Source of the DNA: Thermostichus sp047461615
Lineage (GTDB): Bacteria; Cyanobacteriota; Cyanobacteriia; Thermostichales; Thermostichaceae
Assembly (NCBI RefSeq): GCF_047461615.1
Contig: NZ_JANSHI010000014.1
Span: 1 to 64,000, forward strand
DNA: 64,000 bases
Direction of reading: 5' to 3'
Positions 17,719-26,455 of this stretch are shown here, piece after piece (within the stretch, counting starts at the first letter, position 1; every line of letters starts with the position of its first letter). Position numbers and translations under genes: made by a program. The notes beneath the pieces are model-generated. The model did no database searches and had not been told where the DNA came from. It saw only the letters and a program-made list of their open reading frames with translations.

Positions 17719-18270
17719 ATGTCTGAAACCTCAACCTTGCGTCAGGCCTTCAACACCGTCCGCAACAACGCTGTCCTGCTCGGCCCGGAGGTCACCCAGC
17801 CAATCTGCGAGGGGATGAACGCCCTTCTGGCCAGCTTCCAAGGGCTGTACTTGCAATACCAAAAGCACCACTTTGTGGTGGAGGGCACTGAGTTCTACCC
17901 CCTACACCAACTGTTCAAGGATCACTGCGAGCAGGTGAGGGAACACGTCCACGACCTGGGAGAGCGCCTTGCTGGTTTGGGGGGTGTGCCAGTGGCTACC
18001 TTTAGCAGCTTGGCCAAGCTCTGCTGCTTTACCCCTGAGCCCGATGGCGCTTTCGAGGCCCGGCAAATGTTGAAGAACGATCTGGCTGCGGAGCAGGCCA
18101 TCATCGATCTGCTGCGGCGCCAGGCTGCTCAGGCGGAGAGCTTAGGGGATCGCGCCACCCGCTACCTCTACGAGCAGATCTTGCTGAAGACGGAGGATCG
18201 GGCCTTTCACCTCAATCACTTCCTGGCCAATGACAGCCTAGTGTTTGGCTTGATGGACGCCAGAGCCTAG
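17719..18270 (+). CDS. dps: Dps-family ferritin with three-histidine ferroxidase site (DpsA-Te type)
   Basis: A 183-residue Dps protein, which forms dodecamers that oxidise and store iron and protect DNA. The ferroxidase residues are normally His-x11-His-x14-Asp-x3-Glu. Here they read His51, His63, His78 and Glu82, so His replaces the usual Asp (segment EHVHDLGERL). This matches what I recall for Thermosynechococcus DpsA-Te, reported to bind zinc and use oxygen as oxidant. The start ATG 17719 has GGAGA about 10 bases upstream. A hairpin terminator follows the gene, so it is probably monocistronic. Confidence 0.92.
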   Translation: MSETSTLRQAFNTVRNNAVLLGPEVTQPICEGMNALLASFQGLYLQYQKHHFVVEGTEFYPLHQLFKDHCEQVREHVHDLGERLAGLGGVPVATFSSLAKLCCFTPEPDGAFEARQMLKNDLAAEQAIIDLLRRQAAQAESLGDRATRYLYEQILLKTEDRAFHLNHFLANDSLVFGLMDARA

Positions 18271-18302
18271 CCTAGATCCAGAGCAGGCTTGCCGGTCAAG
18301 GG

Positions 18303-18333
18303 GGCCTGCTGCTTGCAGGCAGGCCTCATTTTT
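18303..18333 (+). terminator. Rho-independent terminator of dps
   Basis: GGCCTG (18303-18308) plus CTGC pairs with GCAG plus CAGGCC (18320-18325), giving a 10-bp stem with one bulged G and a 2-base apex, followed by TCATTTTT. It starts 32 bases after the dps stop. Confidence 0.75.
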
Positions 18334-18410
18334 GCAACGTCTTGTTGAAAACTTATATCACTATTGCCTAGCTGCATTTAGACTTATTTGCCGAGGCTTT
18401 GCTTCTGGCC

Positions 18411-18683
18411 ATGAACCCCCTGCCCTATGAAAGTGGCTATTGCTTGCAGATCCCGCTAGGGGAGCGCTGGCGCATTCGGCGGCGGCTGGTGGAGTTGGGG
18501 ATCCCAGCAACCTGTACGGGAGAGGGCTATTTGCAGGTGCAGGTGGACTCGCCTTTGGCTGTGGTGCAGGTGCGCAGCGTGATCCGCCAATACACGGCGC
18601 GGCGGCAGGAGTTGTTGGACAGCCTAGAGGCTTGTTGGCGCCTCAACGCAGAGGCTGGCGGACAAGATGAGCAAGTTTGCTAA
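18411..18683 (+). CDS. Small conserved-looking protein of unknown function
   Basis: A 90-residue Arg-rich soluble protein (MNPLPYESGYCLQIP; IRRRLVELGIP; VRSVIRQYTARRQ). No known motif is seen. Its 3' end overlaps the next gene by 17 bases in another frame, so the two are probably translated together. The ATG at 18411 is preferred over an upstream TTG. The tight coupling and coding-like base usage support a real gene; function unknown. Confidence 0.65.
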   Translation: MNPLPYESGYCLQIPLGERWRIRRRLVELGIPATCTGEGYLQVQVDSPLAVVQVRSVIRQYTARRQELLDSLEACWRLNAEAGGQDEQVC

Positions 18684-19317
18684 GCAAAGGATCCCGTTTG
18701 AGGTAGAGGGCCAGTTCCTGGGATTTCTTCCCGACAAGGATGGCAAGCTCAAGTACTTGCGCTGGCAGGCCGAAGCAGAAGTGTTTGTCGGCAAGATCCC
18801 CCAGCCGCTGCGTTCCGCCCTCTACCGTACCCTCAAGCCAGGGGATAGGGTGCAGATTGCGGGGGAGCGGGAAGTCGATCTGCTCAAGGAGCGGGAGAAA
18901 TGGGTGCTCTACCGCGTGGTTCCGCTCGGGGAGAGGGCAGGGTGTATAGCTTCCGGGGCCGAGGCAGATCCTGAGCCAGGTGCTCCAAAGGCTAAAGGTA
19001 AGGTGCTGGTCTGCCAAAAATCCAACTGTTATCGGCGCGGAGCCGGAGCGGTTATGCAGGCCCTGAACTTCCACTTGGCTGCCTACTCTGGCTCAATTTG
19101 CGTGGAGGGGGTGGGCTGTCTGAAAGATTGCCAGCGGGGTCCAAACCTGGTGTTCCTGCCCGACAAAGTTTGCTACAGCGGTGTTTCTCCGCAAGCTGTC
19201 CCTGCCTTGCTAGAGCGGCACTTTCCGCTAGTTCAGCAGGCTGACCAAAGCCAGGCTGCTGCAAGCCAAGGTGTACAGCCCGAAGAGCGCAAGCGGGCCT
19301 TGGCGCTGTACTGGTAG
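18667..19317 (+). CDS. Protein with thioredoxin-like [2Fe-2S] ferredoxin domain
   Basis: A 216-residue protein. The N-terminal 80 residues are a small beta-rich domain (FEVEGQFLGFLPDKDG, LKPGDRVQIAGER). The C-terminal half is a thioredoxin-like [2Fe-2S] domain with cysteines in LVCQKSNCYRRGA and VGCLKDCQRGPNLVF, similar to NuoE and HoxE-type domains. It may pass electrons or sense redox state; the partner is unknown. It begins inside the end of the preceding small gene. Its TAG coincides with one diverged copy of the dispersed GCGAAC repeat. Confidence 0.82.
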   Translation: MSKFAKQRIPFEVEGQFLGFLPDKDGKLKYLRWQAEAEVFVGKIPQPLRSALYRTLKPGDRVQIAGEREVDLLKEREKWVLYRVVPLGERAGCIASGAEADPEPGAPKAKGKVLVCQKSNCYRRGAGAVMQALNFHLAAYSGSICVEGVGCLKDCQRGPNLVFLPDKVCYSGVSPQAVPALLERHFPLVQQADQSQAAASQGVQPEERKRALALYW

Positions 19318-19336
19318 TCCCCGTTCGCAACAGCGG
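19315..19336 (-). repeat. Copy G (diverged) of the dispersed repeat
   Basis: On the minus strand this reads CCGCTGTTGCGAACGGGG, matching the core CCGCT-n-GCGAACGG of the repeat seen in the oxidase cluster. It overlaps the stop codon of the [2Fe-2S] protein gene and lies between convergent genes. Confidence 0.4.
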
Positions 19337-19403
19337 CAAGTTCATTTGCCTAGGAGTGTGTTGGGCAAGGGGGTCATGCTCCCGCTACCCGAATCCGGCA
19401 GCC

Positions 19404-20516
19404 CTAAAAGCCCATCAAGCGGGCCACAGCAGCCAAATCGGGGACAACCCCCGTGTGGATGGGAGCAGATCCCTGTTGGGCGGCCGTGTCGGGATCCTTA
19501 AGGCCGTTGCCGGTGAGCACGCACACCACCTGGGCGCCGGCAGGCACCTGATCCCGCCATTTCAACAATCCAGCCACCGCAGCGGCACTGGCCGGCTCGC
19601 AGAAGATCCCTTCCTCTCTTGCCAACAGATGATAGGCGGCCAAGATCTCCTCGTCAGTTACACTGTCCACCCGGCCACCGCTGACCTGGACGGCCGCCTT
19701 GGCCTTCGCCCAACTGGCAGGGTTGCCAATGCGGATGGCCGTGGCCACCGTTTCTGGGTGCTCCACGACACGGTTGAGGACGATGGGGGCGGCGCCAGCA
19801 GCCTCAAAGCCGTAGAGCCGTGGGCGACGGCTGGCCTTGCCTCGCTGGTAGTAGTGGCAAAAGCCCATCCAATAAGCGGTGATATTGCCGGCGTTGCCTA
19901 CCGGGATACAGAGCCAATCGGGGGCATCTCCCAAGGCATCCACCACCTCAAAGGCGGCAGTTTTCTGCCCCTCCAGCCGAAAGCGGTTGACAGAATTGAC
20001 CAGTGCCACCGGGTAGGCTTCCGCCAGTTGCCGCACCATGGCCAGTGCCTGGTCAAAGTTGCCCCGAATGGCAATGATCTCCGCCCCATACATCAGGGTT
20101 TGGGCCAGCTTGCCCTTGGCCACATAGCCATCAGGGATCAGCACGTAGGCCCGCAAGCCCCCTTTGGCTGCATAGGCAGCGGCTGCTGCCGAGGTATTGC
20201 CGGTGCTGGCACAGATGATGGCCTCTGCCCCCGCCTCTTTGGCTTTGGACACCGCCAGGGTCATGCCCCGATCCTTGAAGCTGCCCGTGGGATTGAGGCC
20301 TTCCAGCTTCAGGTAAACCTGGCAGTCTCGCCCCAGCCGTTGGCTCAGCGCAGGAGCAGGGATCAAAGGGGTATTGCCCTCATGCAGCGTCACTACGGGG
20401 GTGTTGGGACTGACGGGGAGCCACTCCCGGTAATGCTCGATAACGCCGGGCCAGAGACCCACTTGGGCGCGGGATCCGGCCCTGGGCAGGGAATAGGTGG
20501 GATTGAGGGTAACCAT
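19404..20516 (-). CDS. thrC: Threonine synthase
   Basis: A 370-residue PLP enzyme converting O-phosphohomoserine to threonine. VTLHEGNTPLIPAPAL near residue 42 and the PLP-lysine loop NPTGSFKDRGM near residue 82 are diagnostic. The glycine-rich phosphate loop is VGNAGNITAYW, and CASTGNTSAAAA follows the lysine motif. Length fits the short class of threonine synthases found in many cyanobacteria, rather than the longer E. coli/yeast class. Start is ATG 20516. Convergent with the [2Fe-2S] protein gene and 71 bases downstream of menF on the same strand. Confidence 0.94.
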   Translation of the reverse strand: MVTLNPTYSLPRAGSRAQVGLWPGVIEHYREWLPVSPNTPVVTLHEGNTPLIPAPALSQRLGRDCQVYLKLEGLNPTGSFKDRGMTLAVSKAKEAGAEAIICASTGNTSAAAAAYAAKGGLRAYVLIPDGYVAKGKLAQTLMYGAEIIAIRGNFDQALAMVRQLAEAYPVALVNSVNRFRLEGQKTAAFEVVDALGDAPDWLCIPVGNAGNITAYWMGFCHYYQRGKASRRPRLYGFEAAGAAPIVLNRVVEHPETVATAIRIGNPASWAKAKAAVQVSGGRVDSVTDEEILAAYHLLAREEGIFCEPASAAAVAGLLKWRDQVPAGAQVVCVLTGNGLKDPDTAAQQGSAPIHTGVVPDLAAVARLMGF

Positions 20517-20587
20517 GCTGCGGACAAGGCCAGCTCTCTAACTTTAACTGTTCGGAAGACCGTTGTAGCGGCTTGGCAAGCTCTCGG

Positions 20588-22087
20588 CTAAGGACCCAGG
20601 GGATCTGGCGGCCGGAGGGCCAGGGCCTGGACCAGCGCGTGCAGCTTGAGGCGGATCTCAGCCACCTCCTGCTCGGGCTTGGAGTCGGCTACGATGCCAG
20701 CGCCGGCATACAGGCGGGCCCGCTTTCCCTCAATCAGGGCTGAGCGGATCCCGACCACCAACTCGCCATTGCCCTGTAAGTCCACCCAGCCCAAGGGGGC
20801 GGCATAGCTTGCCCGATCAAAGGGCTCTAGCTGCGCCAGCCACTGCAGTGCTGCCTGCTGGGGGTAGCCTCCTACAGCGGCAGTGGGGTGGAGTTGGGCC
20901 AACAGGTCAAACAGGTGGACGTGGTCGGGAAGTTCCGCTTCGATAACAGTTTGCAGGTGCTGGATGTGGGCCAAACGGCGCAGCCGTGGCTGAGGGGAGA
21001 TCCAGGGATCCATCCCCAGCCAGCCCAGAGCCTCCTGAATTGAGCGCACCACCCACTGGTGTTCGCGGCGGTTTTTAGGGCTGCGGAGCAGCTCCTCGGC
21101 CAAGCGGCAATCCTGGGGCCCGGTAGAGCCGCGGGCAACCGAGCCTGCCAAGGCATCAATCTGCACCCGGCCTTGCCACACCGAAAGCAGTCGCTCTGGG
21201 CTGGCTCCCAAAAAGACTTGGGGAGGCAAATCCCCCTTGCTTTCTGAGGCAAAGGCAAAGACGCTGCAGTCGGGATGATAGGCCTCCAGGTAGGCCAGCA
21301 GCGAAGGGATGGCGGGGGGAGAGGGCAACGCCAGGTCTACCGCTTCCGCCAGCACCACTTTCTCAAGGGATCCCGCCCGAATGACTTGCAGGGCCTTTTC
21401 AATTCGCGCCAAGAGGGCCTCTTCTGCCAGTGCCACCTCCAGAGGGGGCTGGGGCCTCCAGGCGGGCAAGGGGGCCTGGGCAAGGCGCTGCATGTGGGCA
21501 AAAAAGGTGGCGATCTGGCCAGCTAAGGCTGCCAAGTCGCTGTCGGGGCCAACTTCTAGGTTGAGCCGCGCCACCGTCACCTCCCCCTGCACCTGCAGTA
21601 GCTGCCAGCGCGGCAGAACCAGCGCTGCTCCGCCGCCACTGTGGGGGGCAAAGCCAAAACGGCAGAAGCACAGGAGGCGCTCCTGGGGGCTACTTGGAGC
21701 CGGAGCGGTGTGAACATGAGGCTGCAGGGCTTGCACAAAGTCTCGCGCCACCTGGAATCGCTTCTCTCCGGCAAGATCAGCCCGCCGCAGGGATCCCCAC
21801 CCCAGCACTTGCACCCGTTCCCCCTGCACCGTGTGGGCAAAGTAGCAATAGCTAGGAAGGTGCTGGAGAGGAAGCAAGCTCAACTCTTGGGCCAGGGCCG
21901 CCAGGGGATTGAGCCCGGGGAAGGGCCAGGCCAAGCTGAGAATCTGAGGAACCCCCGTTGCCCGCGCTAGCTGTTGGCAGGCTTCTAGGAGGGGCTTTTC
22001 CTTCTCTGGCCAAGCAGCAGGGCTTAGCGGCGGCCGCCCGGCTCTTGCCGCGCCGTGGACATTCCAGGGGAAAAGAGAGGAAGCCAT
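20588..22087 (-). CDS. menF: Isochorismate synthase
   Basis: A 499-residue chorismate-utilising enzyme that makes isochorismate, the first step towards phylloquinone, the photosystem I quinone. The conserved C-terminal domain shows KALQVIRAGSLEKVVLAEAV, FLGASPERLLSV, DALAGSVARGST and HLFDLLAQLHPTAAVGGYP. The last segments contain the metal and chorismate ligands. Start placed at ATG 22087; the frame runs further upstream into a hairpin-containing region. It is divergent from menA of the same pathway. Confidence 0.92.
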   Translation of the reverse strand: MASSLFPWNVHGAARAGRPPLSPAAWPEKEKPLLEACQQLARATGVPQILSLAWPFPGLNPLAALAQELSLLPLQHLPSYCYFAHTVQGERVQVLGWGSLRRADLAGEKRFQVARDFVQALQPHVHTAPAPSSPQERLLCFCRFGFAPHSGGGAALVLPRWQLLQVQGEVTVARLNLEVGPDSDLAALAGQIATFFAHMQRLAQAPLPAWRPQPPLEVALAEEALLARIEKALQVIRAGSLEKVVLAEAVDLALPSPPAIPSLLAYLEAYHPDCSVFAFASESKGDLPPQVFLGASPERLLSVWQGRVQIDALAGSVARGSTGPQDCRLAEELLRSPKNRREHQWVVRSIQEALGWLGMDPWISPQPRLRRLAHIQHLQTVIEAELPDHVHLFDLLAQLHPTAAVGGYPQQAALQWLAQLEPFDRASYAAPLGWVDLQGNGELVVGIRSALIEGKRARLYAGAGIVADSKPEQEVAEIRLKLHALVQALALRPPDPLGP

Positions 22088-22171
22088 GCGCAAAAAAGAG
22101 GGAGATAATCTCACCTTGGCCGAAAACAAGACAAGCGTCGATAGAGACTTGGCAGGGCGCTTGAACCTACG

Positions 22172-22187
22172 GTTCGCTTCCGCGAAC
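22172..22187. repeat. Perfect inverted repeat GTTCGC-TTCC-GCGAAC
   Basis: A 6-bp perfect stem with a 4-base loop in the gap between divergent menF and menA. It shares the GCGAAC word with the dispersed repeat. An 11-base word AACAAGACAAG also occurs twice here, at 22125-22135 and 22185-22195. The region could be regulatory for both men genes. Confidence 0.5.
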
Positions 22188-22314
22188 AAGACAAGGAGAG
22201 GAGCCAGGGGCGAAACTTGAGGAGCTTCTTCACAGATTGCAAAGTTCCTTAGATCTTTGGAGATGGGAACAGGAGCCCCCTAACCTAAAAGTACGGAACC
22301 AAGCCAATGCCACC

Positions 22315-23283
22315 ATGCCTGCCCAGCCGCAGCCGCCCAAGACAAATCCAAAGGCTAGCCAAGGCCAGCTTGGGGAAGAGAGCAGCCGAGATTCTTCCTT
22401 GCGGCGACAGCTGTGGATGGCTGCCCTCAAGCCCCCCATCTACAGCGTGGCCATCATGCCCATTTGGGTGGGATCCGCCATTGCCTACGCCCAGGTGGGT
22501 GCAATGGACGTGGAGATTTTGCTGGTGTTTTTGGGGGCGGCCGTTTGCCTCCTGGCTTGGGTCAACCTCAGCAATGACGTGTTCGATGCCCAGACAGGAG
22601 TGGACAAAAACAAGCTCCACTCGCTAGTCAACCTGACGGGCAAGCCGGCGCAGGTGTTCTGGGTCGGCAACGCCTTTCTGGCCCTGGGGCTAGCCGGGAT
22701 CCTCTGGCTGAGCTGGCGGCAGGGGGATCCCACGGTGTTGCTGTTGGTACTGCTGGCCTGCGGGCTAGGCTATGCCTACCAGGGGCCGCCGCTGCGCCTG
22801 GGCTACCAAGGTCTTGGGGAGATCCTCTGCTTTTTGAGCTTTGGGCCACTGGCGGTTTTGGCTGCCCACTACAGCCAAAGTCGGACTTGGTCGCTGCCGG
22901 CCTTGGCAGCCTCGGTGGTGGTGGGGATAGCAACCAGCTTGATCCTGTTTTGCTCCCATTTCCATCAAGTGGAAGATGATCGCGCTGCCGGCAAGCGCTC
23001 GCCAGTGGTTCGCCTGGGCACCCGCCGCTCCGCCCGCCTCGTCCCCTGGATCTGCGGCAGTGTTTTTGGCCTGCTGCTGCTGTTTGTGGGGCTGGGGATT
23101 TTCCCAGCTTGGACGCTTCTGGGTTGTGCCGGGATCCCGTCTGCCGTGCGGCTTTCCCGGCTGCTGGGCACCTATCACAATCAGCCGCAGCGGATTAGTC
23201 ATTCCAAGTTCATTGCTGTTGGCCTCCACTTTTGGCTGGGGCTGTTTCTGGGGCTGGGCTTTATCCTCAGCCGCTTGGGTTAG
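22315..23283 (+). CDS. menA: 2-carboxy-1,4-naphthoquinone phytyltransferase
   Basis: A 322-residue integral-membrane UbiA-family prenyltransferase that attaches the phytyl chain in phylloquinone synthesis. The prenyl-diphosphate motifs are NLSNDVFDAQTGVD (first Asp-rich motif) and HFHQVEDDRAAGKRS (second). About eight membrane segments follow a hydrophilic N-terminus of about 35 residues. ATG 22315 is chosen; an upstream TTG at 22237 lies too near menF. Divergent from menF, so the two steps may share control. Confidence 0.92.
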   Translation: MPAQPQPPKTNPKASQGQLGEESSRDSSLRRQLWMAALKPPIYSVAIMPIWVGSAIAYAQVGAMDVEILLVFLGAAVCLLAWVNLSNDVFDAQTGVDKNKLHSLVNLTGKPAQVFWVGNAFLALGLAGILWLSWRQGDPTVLLLVLLACGLGYAYQGPPLRLGYQGLGEILCFLSFGPLAVLAAHYSQSRTWSLPALAASVVVGIATSLILFCSHFHQVEDDRAAGKRSPVVRLGTRRSARLVPWICGSVFGLLLLFVGLGIFPAWTLLGCAGIPSAVRLSRLLGTYHNQPQRISHSKFIAVGLHFWLGLFLGLGFILSRLG

Positions 23284-23398
23284 TTAAGGGGAAGACGGGG
23301 GTTGTGATCTAGATCCTCCTGCTGCTGGCAAACTGCGCTAAGCTACAGCCTAACTGCCAGGTTGAGGAGCTGGGGATCAAAGCGGAGAAGTCGTAAGG

Positions 23399-25195
23399 AT
23401 GCGGCAATTTTTCCATTCCAATCTGGGGGTAGCGCTCTTGGGGAGCGGGCTCTTGGCGGCTTTGGTTGCCTGGGCCTTGGCTCTTGAAATTGAAGAAGTG
23501 AAAGTGGAGCCTTTTCCCCCAGATCAGCCTCTTTCAGTCAGCCGCAAGGTGGACATTGTCGGACAGCAGGGGGGACGCCGTCGTTGGCGACTCATCGCCG
23601 AACAGGTAAAGCTGGCTGCCGGGCAACAGGTGTTCGAGCAGGGAGCGCGGGGCTACTTCTATGGAGACGGTGTCGATGCCGGGGAAGGCGCGCCGAGTCC
23701 GTTTTTTGCCAGCAGCAAGCAGGTGACTTGGCGGGCCAAGCGAGCCCGCTACGATGCCACTGCCGACGAGCTGTACCTGGAGGAGGAAGTGGAGGTTAGA
23801 AGTGACGACGGCAGCTTGCTCCTGACTAGCGCCTTGAGGATTACCCCTGCAGAGCGCATAGAAGTGCCAGCAGCGTTTACCGTCAAAGGGCAAGAAATGG
23901 TGCTGCAAGGCCGCTCCGGCTCGTTTAACTTTCCCTTTGCCCTCCTCAGGGCCGAGCAGGGCAAGCTCGTTGTCCTGCCGGGGGAGGCTCTGGACGGTGC
24001 CACCTCCACCACCATTACCGCTGACCAGCTCACCTACGACCGCAGCCAGCAGGTGGCCGAGGGGAAGGGCAACCTGCGCATCCGCGAAGGGGGTCTTGAG
24101 ATTCGCGCCCCCCAAGGCACCTACCTACGCCAACAGGCGCAAAGCATTCTCTCGGGTGGCGTGGTGTTGCAGGAGGTGGCTGCTGGGAGCAGCCGGGATC
24201 CCCTCCTGGCCGACCTGCGCTTGGCCCAGGCTGCTCCCGCTTCCGCGGCAACTCCAAACCCCCAGAACCAGGAAGTTACCATCATTGCCGACCGCCTCAC
24301 CTACGACCGCAACACGCAAGTTGCCCGCGGGGAAGGCAACCTGGAAGTTCAACAGGGGGAAACCACCATCCAGGCAGCTCAGGGCATCTACCGCCGTCGC
24401 GAGTCCCAAAGCCTGTTGACAGGGGGAGTTACCCTGCGCGAGCCTGGGCGGGTGCTCACGGCTGCTCGTTTGGAGGGCAACCACCGCGACAAGATCTTCG
24501 TCTTTGAAGAGAATGTGCTCTACCGGCAGATGGCCACCTCCACGCCGGCTGGCGGCAGCGGATCCCTGACGGAGGAGCTGCGCCAGGCTGAAACGGAGGT
24601 GCGGGCTGCCCGCCTGGTTTACAACTCCCGCACCGGCACCTCGGAGTTCAGTGGGGCCGTCGAGTTTATCCAGCGGGGGCGGAAAGCCAAGGCCAACCAG
24701 GCCATCATCACCCCTGAGAAGGTGGAGCTGCGGGGAGAGGTGGTGATCGAGCAGATCGAGGGAGACTGGCTGGCGCGGCGCCTCCAAAACCCCCAGACTC
24801 AAGCGGATGTGGATCAACCGACGGTGATCTACGCCAACCACGTGGAAATTGAGCAAGCCAGCGGCAACGCCCGTTTCTTTGGTCAGGTGGTCATTGTGCA
24901 AGCCAACCGCGCTGTCGAAGGGGATCGGGCGGAGTACTCCGACCAAGAACAGATTTTCAGAATTACCGCTGAGCAGGCTCCTGTTCTGCTTTGCGATCGC
25001 GGCGAGCTCAATCCAATTCCCCGCAAAACTACCGAGGGGCTGCCCGGCCGCGATGCTTTGGATCACCTGTGCCGAGGCGCCAACCGCCTCAGCGGCAAGC
25101 TGGTCACCCTGAATATAAAGCAGGATGAGTACACCGTCGAAGGGGACGGAGAGCGGCAGGGGATGGTTCAATTTCGCCTCACCGATGCTCTCTGA
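23399..25195 (+). CDS. OstA/LptA-LptC-like LPS transport protein
   Basis: A 598-residue protein with one N-terminal hydrophobic anchor (VALLGSGLLAALVAWALALE), then a periplasmic region of beta-rich OstA repeats. Two units are clearly alike: residues about 206-259 (ITADQLTYDRSQQVAEGKGN) and about 294-347 (IIADRLTYDRNTQVARGEGN). The N-terminal portion resembles LptC, the rest LptA, so the protein may form part of the periplasmic bridge. It is much longer than E. coli LptA (about 185 residues). It is followed on the same strand by LptF/G and LptD genes, which supports a role in lipopolysaccharide export. Start ATG 23399 has GGAGAAG upstream. Confidence 0.82.
   Translation: MRQFFHSNLGVALLGSGLLAALVAWALALEIEEVKVEPFPPDQPLSVSRKVDIVGQQGGRRRWRLIAEQVKLAAGQQVFEQGARGYFYGDGVDAGEGAPSPFFASSKQVTWRAKRARYDATADELYLEEEVEVRSDDGSLLLTSALRITPAERIEVPAAFTVKGQEMVLQGRSGSFNFPFALLRAEQGKLVVLPGEALDGATSTTITADQLTYDRSQQVAEGKGNLRIREGGLEIRAPQGTYLRQQAQSILSGGVVLQEVAAGSSRDPLLADLRLAQAAPASAATPNPQNQEVTIIADRLTYDRNTQVARGEGNLEVQQGETTIQAAQGIYRRRESQSLLTGGVTLREPGRVLTAARLEGNHRDKIFVFEENVLYRQMATSTPAGGSGSLTEELRQAETEVRAARLVYNSRTGTSEFSGAVEFIQRGRKAKANQAIITPEKVELRGEVVIEQIEGDWLARRLQNPQTQADVDQPTVIYANHVEIEQASGNARFFGQVVIVQANRAVEGDRAEYSDQEQIFRITAEQAPVLLCDRGELNPIPRKTTEGLPGRDALDHLCRGANRLSGKLVTLNIKQDEYTVEGDGERQGMVQFRLTDAL
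24993..25000. repeat. Single canonical HIP1 octamer GCGATCGC
   Basis: The only complete GCGATCGC I noticed in 64 kb, within the OstA-like gene. HIP1 is extremely common in many cyanobacteria; here its place seems taken by GGGATCCC. Confidence 0.7.
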
Positions 25196-25276
25196 AGGGA
25201 TCCAGCTCTTGCCTTCCGTCGTCTATGCCGGCTGGGGCGGTTAAAGTTGCACTCCAGTCTGAGGTGGTCAAGGCAA

Positions 25277-26455
25277 ATGTCCACCCAATTGACCAAGGGT
25301 AAACGGCGCAAAGCTAGTGCGGGGGAGGGGAGCTTTTGGGGATCCCTGAGGCTTGGAGGCTTTTTTTTGGAGTTTTATCTTTTTAAGGAGATGATCCGCC
25401 CCTTCTTCCTGGGAGTGGCGGGGGGCGCAGTGATGATGCTGGGCAACCAGCTTTTTATCTATGCCGATTTGCTGGTGAAAAAAGGAGCTCCTCCTCTAAC
25501 AATTTTGCACATTCTCCTCCTCAACTTGCCCGCTATTTTGGTGGTTACCTTTCCCATTGCTGCCCTCTTTGCCACCCTGCTTACCCTGGGCAGGATGGGA
25601 GCTGATAGCGAGATGACGGCGCTGCGGGCGGCTGGGATCCCCTACCGCAAAGTGTTAATTCCCCTGCTCTGCATTGGCCTGCTGATTAGCGGCCTAGCGC
25701 TCTTTACCCATGAGGTGATTGTGCCCCAGACCAACCAAAAGGTGAAGACCCTCAACACCAACCTCATCCTGGCCCAGGATGCTCTTCCCTTCAACCCTGG
25801 AGAGGTGGTCCGGGTGGACAGCGACCTCTGGTTTCACGTTGGCTCGATGGACCCAAAGACAGGCTTGATGCAGGACTTGTTGATTTTGGATCGCAAGGCT
25901 GAGACGGGCCATCTGCGCTACCCGCAAGTGATCTCAGCCCAAAGGGCCCAACGGGTGGGCCAGGTGTGGCATTTGCAAGGGGTGGTGATCCGTCGCTATG
26001 ACGAGCAGGGGCGCACCTACTACGAAGGCCACGTGGCAGAGATGGAGCTCAACATTGTCAACCAGTTGGTGGGCCTGGTGTATGCCGAAAAGGTGCCCCA
26101 GGAGCAACGGGCAGCAGAGCTGTGGGAGCAATGTCAGCGATACCGGAAGGAGCAACGTCCTGCTGCCGATGTGGCCCGCTGCCTGACGGAATACCACCTC
26201 AAGTTCGCCATTCCTTTGGCCAGCTTTTTTGCCGTCTTGGTAGCGGCGCCCCTGGGCTTGCAGACGGTGCGGCAGACTGGCCGCTACGGCAGTGTGGCGC
26301 TAGCGATTGTTCTGGTGTTTGTTTACTATGTACTGATGAGCCTGGGACGTGCGATGGGTCGAGTTGGGTACGTCGATCCCTGGCTAGCTGCCTGGCTGCC
26401 GAACATGATTTTCGGTGGGGTGGGCCTCGGTCTGCTGTGGCGGTTTTTGCGGTGA
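25277..26455 (+). CDS. LptF/LptG-family permease of the LPS export ABC transporter
   Basis: A 392-residue inner-membrane protein with the family layout: two or three N-terminal membrane segments (IRPFFLGVAGGAVMMLGNQL, LTLGRMGADSEMTALRAAGI), a large periplasmic domain, and three C-terminal segments. It extracts lipopolysaccharide from the inner membrane with LptB. Only one LptF/G gene lies here; cyanobacteria often have a single one. ATG 25277 with AAGG upstream is chosen. Its TGA overlaps the GTG start of the next gene (GTGA). Confidence 0.88.
   Translation: MSTQLTKGKRRKASAGEGSFWGSLRLGGFFLEFYLFKEMIRPFFLGVAGGAVMMLGNQLFIYADLLVKKGAPPLTILHILLLNLPAILVVTFPIAALFATLLTLGRMGADSEMTALRAAGIPYRKVLIPLLCIGLLISGLALFTHEVIVPQTNQKVKTLNTNLILAQDALPFNPGEVVRVDSDLWFHVGSMDPKTGLMQDLLILDRKAETGHLRYPQVISAQRAQRVGQVWHLQGVVIRRYDEQGRTYYEGHVAEMELNIVNQLVGLVYAEKVPQEQRAAELWEQCQRYRKEQRPAADVARCLTEYHLKFAIPLASFFAVLVAAPLGLQTVRQTGRYGSVALAIVLVFVYYVLMSLGRAMGRVGYVDPWLAAWLPNMIFGGVGLGLLWRFLR

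Noticed and set aside
19356..20591. 411-codon open frame antisense to thrC
   Set aside because: Covers thrC on the other strand; the composition is not protein-like, while thrC has all catalytic motifs.
26122..26451. Upstream extension of lptD into the LptF/G gene
   Set aside because: It overlaps the real LptF/G reading frame; the GTG at 26452 gives a proper signal peptide and a four-base stop/start overlap.
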